Assembly (NCBI GenBank): GCA_900542115.1
Contig: UQMC01000077.1
Location: forward strand, 1-9,618
DNA from: an uncultured Oscillibacter sp.
Lineage (GTDB): Bacteria; Bacillota; Clostridia; Oscillospirales; Oscillospiraceae
Length of the DNA stretch: 9,618 bases
Direction of reading: 5' to 3'
This document shows positions 5,228 to 9,618 of this stretch, one piece after another. Within the stretch, counting starts at the first letter, position 1; each line of letters begins with the position of its first letter. The position numbers and the translations under genes are program-made. The notes beneath the pieces were generated by a model that did not search any database, was not told the origin of the DNA, and saw nothing but the letters and a program-made list of their open reading frames with translations.

Positions 5228-7848
5228 TCCTCGGCGGTAAGGCTGCGGTCATCAGAGCGCAGTGTCAGACTGAAAGCCACGCTCTTTTTGCCCGGAGCAA
5301 TGCCGACGCCGGTGTAGATGTCAAACAGGTCAACCTCCTTCAAAAGCCCCTTGGCACCCTTGCGGATGGCGTCCTCCAGCGCACCCACGGGAACGGCCTT
5401 GTCGCACACCACGGCGATGTCCCGGGTCACGGCAGGGAACTTCGGCAGGGGATGGTACACAGGCTGTGCACCGCGGCTCTCGTACAGAGCGTCGAACCGC
5501 AGTTCGGCGGCATACAGCTCGGTATCCACGCCGTAGTTGGCGGCTACATGGGGGTGGATCTGACCCAGCGTACCCAGCAGACGGTTGCCGCAGTAGACCT
5601 TGGCGCAGCGGCCGGGGTGATAGGAGGGATTCTCGCTGTCGGCGGTAAAGCGGACATTTTCAATGCGGAGCTGCTTCAAAACAGTCTCTACCGCGCCCTT
5701 GAGGGAGAAGAAGTCCACACCATCGCCGTAGGCACCCAGTGTCAGGACCTTCGGCTCGTCCGCCAGTCCGTCGGCCCGCTTGAAGTAGGCCCGGCCCAGC
5801 TCATAGAGCTTGGCGGACTTGTTGCGGAAATTGTAGTTCCGGGTCAGAATCTCCAGCATGGAGGGCAACGTGGTGGTTCGCATGATGGAGGTGTCCTCGC
5901 CCAAGGGGTTCAGAATTTTCAGAGAATCCCGCAGAGCGGAATCCTTGGGCAGGTCGATCTTGTCATAATAGGTGGGGCTGATGAAGGAATAGGTGATGAT
6001 CTCATCGTAACCGGCGGCGCGGCAGACAGCGCCCAGCAGGTTCTCCGTCTGCTGAAGCTCCGTAAAGCCGCGGCGCTCCGTGAGGCCGTTGGAGAGAGTG
6101 TCGGGGATGTTGTTGTAGCCGTAGAAGCGGGCCACCTCCTCGGCGATGTCGGAGTAATGCTCCACGTCGGACCGCCAGGAGGGAACATGGATGGTGTCGC
6201 CCTCCACCTTGAAGTCCAGAGCTTCCAGAATCCGGACCATTTCCTCACGGGAAACATCGGTGCCCAGCAGGCCGTTGACCTTCTCCGGCTCCAGCTTCAC
6301 GGTGACGGGGTTGGAGTCCTTGGCGATGACGTCCATCACGCCCTCCACCACCTCGCCGGCGCCCAGCAGCTCCACCAGCTCGCAGGCCCGCTCCACGGCC
6401 TTCAGGGTGTTCATGGGGTCCAGACCCTTTTCATAGCGGGAGGAAGCGTCGGTACGCATATTCAGAGCGGCGGCGGTGCGGTGGACAGAGGTGCCATTGA
6501 AGTTGGCGGATTCAAAGAGGACCATGGCGGTATCGCCCACGATCTCACTGTTGGCACCGCCCATGACGCCCGCCACGCAGACGGGCTTGTGCTCATCACA
6601 GATGCAGAGCATGGAGGGGGTCAGCTTCCGCTGATTGCCGTCCAGCGTTTGAATGGTCTCACCCTCCCGGGCGGTGCGGACGATGATGTGTCCGCCCTCC
6701 ACGCAGGAGAAGTCAAAGGCGTGCATGGGCTGGCCGTATTCCAGCATGACGTAGTTTGTGATGTCCACAATGTTGTTGATGGGGCGGACACCGGAGTTCC
6801 GCAGCCGTTCCCGCATCCACGCGGGGGAGGGCTGGATCTTCACGTTCTTCACCATCCGGGCGGTGTACCGGGGGCAGAGATCGCCGTCCTCAATGTCGAT
6901 GTCCACCAACTCCGCAATGGAGCCGCCGCAGCCCTTCACTTCAGGGGTGTGCAGCTTCAGGGGACGGCCGAAGGTGGCGCTGGCCTCGCGGGCAAGGCCG
7001 ATGACGCTGAGGCAGTCGGGCCGGTTGGGGGTGATCTCAAATTCCACCACATGATCGTCCGCGCCGATGACCTTGGCAATATCCTCACCGGGAGCGACGT
7101 CCTCCCGCAGCACGAAGATACCGTCGGGGATGCAGTGGGGGAACTCCGCCTGCTCCGCATGGAGGTCGGAGAGGGTGCAGATGGAATCCGTCTTGGTATT
7201 GTAAGCCACCAGATCGCCTGCGTGCAGGTTGGAGCAGACGGTATCGGGGCAGGCTGTGGCGCTGCCGGTATCCAGCGTGGTGTGGAAGCTGCCGTTCGGC
7301 TGGGCCTCGCATTCCAGCACCCGGGCGCAGACCACGGGGCCGAACACCTTATCGCCGGGCTTGATGTCGGCGGGGATGGAGGGCTTGTCCTTGTCCAGCG
7401 GATGATAGTCATTCAGCAGAGCGGCGGGGGTGATGACGGCGTAGGGATAATCGTGCTCGGCGGTGAGGCCCAGCTCCTTCAGGGAGCAGAGCATACCGTT
7501 GGACGCTACGCCCCGGAGCTTGCCTTTTTCGATTTTTACGCCGCCGGGCAGCAGGGACTTGTGCTGGGCCACGGGCACCAGATCGCCCACATGGATGTTC
7601 CATGCGCCGGTGACGATCTGGGTAGGCTCCGCCTGTCCCACATCGATCTGGCAGACCCACATATGGTCGCTGTCCGGGTGTTTCTCCATGGAGAGAATCT
7701 GGCCCACCACCACATTTTTCAGAGACTCGTTCAGCGCCGTGACGGTTTCCACCTTGGAGCCGGAGAGGGTCATGGCCTCGTCAAACTCACGGTCGCTGAT
7801 GTCGGAAACATCTACAAATTCATTTAACCATTTACGGGAAAGAATCAT
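5161..7848 (-). CDS. pheT: Phenylalanyl-tRNA synthetase beta subunit, with extra domain
   Basis: PheT pairs with PheS as an alpha2-beta2 enzyme that charges tRNA-Phe. Domains: N-terminal B1 with an EMAP-II-like tRNA-binding OB fold (about residues 40-128), B3/B4 editing region (about 310-505; RTDASSRYEKGLDP at 465-478), B5 (about 510-585; PSWRSDVEHYSDIAEEVARFYGYNNIP at 556-582), the catalytic-like B6/B7 (about 600-790) and the C-terminal ferredoxin-like anticodon-binding domain (about 798-894; FPAVTRDIAVV). At 895 residues it is roughly 90-100 longer than the usual bacterial PheT of about 800. The extra part is residues about 138-240 (7129-7437), between SNGMLCSLKELGL and PDGIFVLRED, and resembles a second degenerate OB fold. 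The reading frame shows no break there. The start is supported by GAGGAGG seven bases upstream. It is co-oriented with pheS after an unusual 193-base spacer. Confidence 0.96.
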   Translation of the reverse strand: MILSRKWLNEFVDVSDISDREFDEAMTLSGSKVETVTALNESLKNVVVGQILSMEKHPDSDHMWVCQIDVGQAEPTQIVTGAWNIHVGDLVPVAQHKSLLPGGVKIEKGKLRGVASNGMLCSLKELGLTAEHDYPYAVITPAALLNDYHPLDKDKPSIPADIKPGDKVFGPVVCARVLECEAQPNGSFHTTLDTGSATACPDTVCSNLHAGDLVAYNTKTDSICTLSDLHAEQAEFPHCIPDGIFVLREDVAPGEDIAKVIGADDHVVEFEITPNRPDCLSVIGLAREASATFGRPLKLHTPEVKGCGGSIAELVDIDIEDGDLCPRYTARMVKNVKIQPSPAWMRERLRNSGVRPINNIVDITNYVMLEYGQPMHAFDFSCVEGGHIIVRTAREGETIQTLDGNQRKLTPSMLCICDEHKPVCVAGVMGGANSEIVGDTAMVLFESANFNGTSVHRTAAALNMRTDASSRYEKGLDPMNTLKAVERACELVELLGAGEVVEGVMDVIAKDSNPVTVKLEPEKVNGLLGTDVSREEMVRILEALDFKVEGDTIHVPSWRSDVEHYSDIAEEVARFYGYNNIPDTLSNGLTERRGFTELQQTENLLGAVCRAAGYDEIITYSFISPTYYDKIDLPKDSALRDSLKILNPLGEDTSIMRTTTLPSMLEILTRNYNFRNKSAKLYELGRAYFKRADGLADEPKVLTLGAYGDGVDFFSLKGAVETVLKQLRIENVRFTADSENPSYHPGRCAKVYCGNRLLGTLGQIHPHVAANYGVDTELYAAELRFDALYESRGAQPVYHPLPKFPAVTRDIAVVCDKAVPVGALEDAIRKGAKGLLKEVDLFDIYTGVGIAPGKKSVAFSLTLRSDDRSLTAEEADADVQSILDALKQECGAVLR

Positions 7849-8041
7849 TGTCTATCCTCCTCTTTATTATCTTGAGGTGCTTATTGCCGCCTGCGGCAAA
7901 TTATTGAAATTGTTTTTTGCGACGGCGTGTACGTCGCAAAAAACACTGCGCAGAGTGCAAACGTGCGAGCCGCTTGCGGCGAGTGCGCTGCGGCACTCTG
8001 CAAAATCCGCGCAAAATGGCTGTGCCATTTTGGCGAGAATA
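7849..8041. repeat. Hairpin-rich pheS-pheT spacer
   Basis: The 193-base gap between pheS and pheT contains four hairpins in a row. They are: TTGCCGC/GCGGCAA (7884-7890, 7893-7899); TTTTTTGCGACG/CGTCGCAAAAAA (7913-7924, 7932-7943); GCAGAGTGC/GCACTCTGC (7950-7958, 7993-8001) enclosing GCCGC/GCGGC (7969-7973, 7976-7980); and CAAAATGGC/GCCATTTTG (8012-8020, 8024-8032), extended by CGC/GCG. None has a T run after the 3' arm on the minus strand, so they do not look like terminators, and pheT is probably still cotranscribed. The pheT ribosome binding site lies just beyond the last hairpin. I see no credible gene in it. Confidence 0.8.
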
Positions 8042-9070
8042 TTAGAACTGCTGCAGGAACCGTTCGTCGTTTTCAAAAATCAGGCGCAGGTCACTGATCT
8101 TGAAGTGGCCCATGGCGAAGCGCTCAAGGCCCATGCCGAAGGCGAAGCCGGAATACTCATCCGGGTCGATGCCGCAGTTGCGCAGCACCTTGGGGTGCAC
8201 CATACCGGCGCCCAGCACTTCGATCCAGCCCTCGCCCTTGCAGGTGGGGCAGCCCTTGCCGCCGCACTTGTGGCACTGGATGTCCACCTCGCAGCTCGGC
8301 TCGGTGAAGGGGAAGTGGTGGGGACGGAAGCGGGTGACGGAGGCGGGGCCGTAGATTTTCTTGATCACGGCGTTCAGCGTGCCCTTCAGGTCCGCCATGG
8401 TCACGCCCTTGTCCACCACCAGACCCTCGATCTGATGGAACATGGGGGAGTGGGTGGCGTCCACCTCGTCCTTGCGGTACACCCGGCCGGGGGAGATCAT
8501 GCGGATGGGTACGCCGTGCTCCTCCATGGCCCGGATCTGCATGGGAGAGGTCTGGGTCCGCAGGAGGATCTTGGAATCCTCGGTGAGATAGAAGGTGTCC
8601 GTCCAGTCACGGGAAGGGTGGGACTCCGGGGCGTTGAGCTTTGTAAAGTTGTAGCTTTCCAGCTCGATCTCTGGGCCGTCCATGATCTCAAAGCCCATGT
8701 CAAGGAACACCTGCTTGATCTCATCCAGCACGGTGTACATGGGGTGCTTGTGGCCCAGAGCCACCTCCTTGCCGGGGATGGTGACGTCCAGCGTCTCGGC
8801 CTTCAGCTTGGCCTCCAGCGCCGCCTTCTGCAAAATGGCGGCCTGAGACTCAATGGCCTTTTCCACGGCGGCACGGACCTCGTTTGCCATCTGGCCCATG
8901 ACGGGGCGCTCCTCGGCGGAGAGGCTGCCCATCTGCTTGAGCACGGCGGTCAACTCGCCCTTTTTGCCCAGGTACTTGACCCGCAGCGCGTCCAGTTCCG
9001 CCGCGGCCTTTGTGCCCACGATGGAGTCCAGCGCGCCCTTGCGGATGGCTTCCAGTTGTTCTTTCATCAT
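8042..9070 (-). CDS. pheS: Phenylalanyl-tRNA synthetase alpha subunit
   Basis: This is the catalytic alpha subunit of the class II synthetase for tRNA-Phe, 342 residues, a normal length. The N-terminal helical coiled-coil part (about residues 1-90) is rich in Ala, Glu and Lys. The catalytic domain follows: FDMGFEIMDGPEIE-like region at 122-136 (read here as FLDMGFEIMDGPEIE), ESHPSRDWTDTFYL (149-162), RTQTSPMQIRAME (171-183), motif 2 GRVYRKDEVDATHSPMFHQ (195-213), FRPHHFPFTEPSCEVD (248-263) and motif 3 GFAFGMGLERFAM (308-320). A four-cysteine knuckle, C266-X2-C269-X4-C274-X2-C277, is seen in many clostridial PheS and may bind zinc. The ATG at 9070 is chosen because GGAG lies ten bases upstream (another ATG follows at once). 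The open frame further upstream, to 9148, runs through the T-box terminator and is not coding. First gene of pheS-pheT. Confidence 0.97.
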   Translation of the reverse strand: MMKEQLEAIRKGALDSIVGTKAAAELDALRVKYLGKKGELTAVLKQMGSLSAEERPVMGQMANEVRAAVEKAIESQAAILQKAALEAKLKAETLDVTIPGKEVALGHKHPMYTVLDEIKQVFLDMGFEIMDGPEIELESYNFTKLNAPESHPSRDWTDTFYLTEDSKILLRTQTSPMQIRAMEEHGVPIRMISPGRVYRKDEVDATHSPMFHQIEGLVVDKGVTMADLKGTLNAVIKKIYGPASVTRFRPHHFPFTEPSCEVDIQCHKCGGKGCPTCKGEGWIEVLGAGMVHPKVLRNCGIDPDEYSGFAFGMGLERFAMGHFKISDLRLIFENDERFLQQF

Positions 9071-9125
9071 AAAAGCAAAACTCCTTTTTGTTGGAATTGG
9101 GATGTTCGGTTCAGGCCGCGGTGCA

Positions 9126-9164
9126 AAACAAAAAGCCCTCCGTCCCACATTGGGACGAAAGGCT
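9126..9164 (-). terminator. Regulated terminator of the pheS T-box
   Basis: On the minus strand, AGCCTTTCGTCCC (9164-9152) pairs with GGGACGGAGGGCT (9146-9134), with two G-U pairs and a five-base loop. A TTTTTGTTTT tract follows (to 9126). It overlaps the region just after the T-box sequence and excludes the antiterminator, as usual for this riboswitch. It ends about 55 bases before the pheS start. Confidence 0.9.
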
Positions 9165-9355
9165 CACTTCCGCGGTACCACCCAAATTTGCGCCAAAGCG
9201 CACACTTGTGCCCTGATAACGGAGGGTGACCGCCATGTCTCCATAGAAGCTCCGGGGCGAACCAAACCAAGCGTCCGCAGGTCGGCTTGCAGCCGGTGAC
9301 CGACCCTCTCTGCGGCGGCGTTTTGGGTTATTTTCCCCTTCATCGCTGATGACTT
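9126..9355 (-). promoter_or_regulatory. T-box riboswitch leader, Phe-specific, upstream of pheS
   Basis: Uncharged tRNA-Phe binding to this leader should favour the antiterminator and switch on pheST. The T-box proper, TGGGTGGTACCGCGG, is at 9184-9170 (minus strand). Its TGGT pairs with ACCA, as expected for a tRNA with discriminator A. The leader opens with GTCATCAGCGATGAAGGGG; GGGG/CCCC and GAAG/CTTC close stem I. A candidate specifier TTC (Phe) lies at 9259-9261, followed by G just before the CCCC arm. The distal part shows CAGAGAGGGTCGG and CTGCAAGCCGACC, matching the AG-bulge and distal-loop pattern. The competing terminator is annotated separately. Confidence 0.93.
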
Positions 9356-9360
9356 TTCTA

Positions 9361-9389
9361 CATATACCACAAAAAGACGGCAAATGCAA
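9361..9389 (-). promoter_or_regulatory. Promoter of pheST
   Basis: On the minus strand, TTGCAT (9384-9389) and TATATG (9361-9366) are separated by 17 bases, with a TGG extension just upstream of the -10 box (extended -10). Transcription would begin a few bases before the T-box stem I, the right position for the leader. Confidence 0.65.
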
Positions 9390-9438
9390 GAGCAAAAATG
9401 ACGGTTTTCCGACTTTTGCGGGAAAATTGCAAAAGGGA

Positions 9439-9467
9439 TTGCACGGAAATGCACCGCCATATATAAT
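9439..9467 (+). promoter_or_regulatory. Promoter of the divergent partial gene
   Basis: TTGCAC (9439-9444) and a perfect TATAAT (9462-9467) are separated by 17 bases. They lie directly upstream of the ribosome binding site AAGGAG (9481-9486), which implies a very short 5' leader. The region 9390-9438 between the divergent promoters is AT-richer and holds no other feature I can name. Confidence 0.8.
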
Positions 9468-9494
9468 GAGAGAAAAAACGAAGGAGCGATGCCG

Positions 9495-9567
9495 GTGGGA
9501 ACGCAATTTGTCGGGGCGGAGCTGGTGCGGCGGGCACTGCCGCACCGGCGGGAGGACGGTCATAAGG
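9495..9567 (+). CDS. N-terminal fragment, probably ADP-dependent NAD(P)H-hydrate dehydratase
   Basis: Only about 24 codons remain before the adapter sequence: MGTQFVGAELVRRALPHRRE followed by DGHK, with the next codon beginning with G. The pattern of a helix, then LPxR, a few residues and HKG matches the start of the NnrD/YjeF C-terminal kinase-like family, where HKGxxGxVLxxGGS follows. That enzyme repairs damaged (hydrated) NADH and NADPH. I chose the GTG at 9495 because AAGGAG ends eight bases before it; the in-frame ATG at 9489 is only two bases from that site. The identification rests on a very short segment, so it is tentative; that a real gene starts here is well supported by the promoter and ribosome binding site. 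Confidence 0.55.
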
Positions 9568-9618
9568 AGATCGGAAGAGCGTCGTGTAGGGAAAGAGTGT
9601 AGATCTCGGTGGTCGCCG
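9568..9618. other. Illumina adapter contamination
   Basis: The last 51 bases start with AGATCGGAAGAGC and continue through GTGTAGGGAAAGAGTGT and AGATCTCGGTGGTCGCCG. This is the reverse complement of the TruSeq universal adapter. It is not genomic, and it places the contig end inside the gene that begins at 9495. Confidence 0.98.

Noticed and set aside
5452..7827. Long open frame (791 codons) on the plus strand opposite pheT
   Set aside because: It is antisense to a clearly conserved pheT, its translation is Gly/His/Val-rich without any recognisable domain, and it has no ribosome binding site. It is a codon-bias shadow.
7913..7943. Hairpin with T and A runs as a terminator between pheS and pheT
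   Set aside because: On both strands the T run is on the 5' arm and the 3' arm is A-rich, so there is no U tract after the stem.
7867..8076. Small minus-strand frame (69 codons) in the pheS-pheT spacer
   Set aside because: It overlaps the pheS end, is built from the hairpin repeats and has no ribosome binding site.
7463..9229. Plus-strand open frame of 588 codons across pheT, the spacer and pheS
   Set aside because: It runs antisense through two conserved genes and the hairpin spacer and shows no family resemblance.

Overview
The window looks like the end of a GC-rich (roughly 58 % by eye) Firmicutes contig, most probably from a gut-type clostridium of the Oscillospiraceae (inference). The signs are a T-box leader on pheST, an IreB/UPF0297 gene, a biotin-dependent sodium-pumping oxaloacetate decarboxylase and strong AGGAGG-type ribosome binding sites. 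The last 51 bases are Illumina adapter, so the right-hand end is a contig end and not a biological boundary.

Left part (1-4440, + strand): a compact operon oadB-oadA-pckA. oadB, the membrane subunit of Na+-translocating oxaloacetate decarboxylase, lacks its first codons at the window edge and carries a one-base deletion at 711-714. oadA encodes the carboxyltransferase subunit without its own biotin domain. pckA encodes ATP-forming PEP carboxykinase. Together they act on oxaloacetate: PckA can make ATP and oxaloacetate from PEP and CO2, and the decarboxylase can split oxaloacetate to pyruvate while exporting Na+.

Middle (4440-5160): two back-to-back terminators separate pckA from the convergent single gene ireB (- strand), which has a good promoter. 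Behind it lie a long terminator hairpin and a stretch containing a second, partial copy of the 3' end of pheT and a perfect palindrome.

Right part (5161-9390, - strand): the phenylalanyl-tRNA synthetase operon, promoter - Phe-type T-box leader - pheS - pheT. The two genes are separated by an unusual 193-base spacer made almost entirely of hairpins. PheT is about 100 residues longer than usual, and the extra part looks like a second, diverged tRNA-binding OB fold. Divergent from pheS, a consensus promoter drives the first codons of a gene resembling NAD(P)H-hydrate dehydratase (nnrD), which is cut by the adapter.

I see no phage, CRISPR, toxin-antitoxin or defence system. The most unusual items are the PheT insert, the duplicated pheT end with its palindrome, and the hairpin-rich pheS-pheT spacer.
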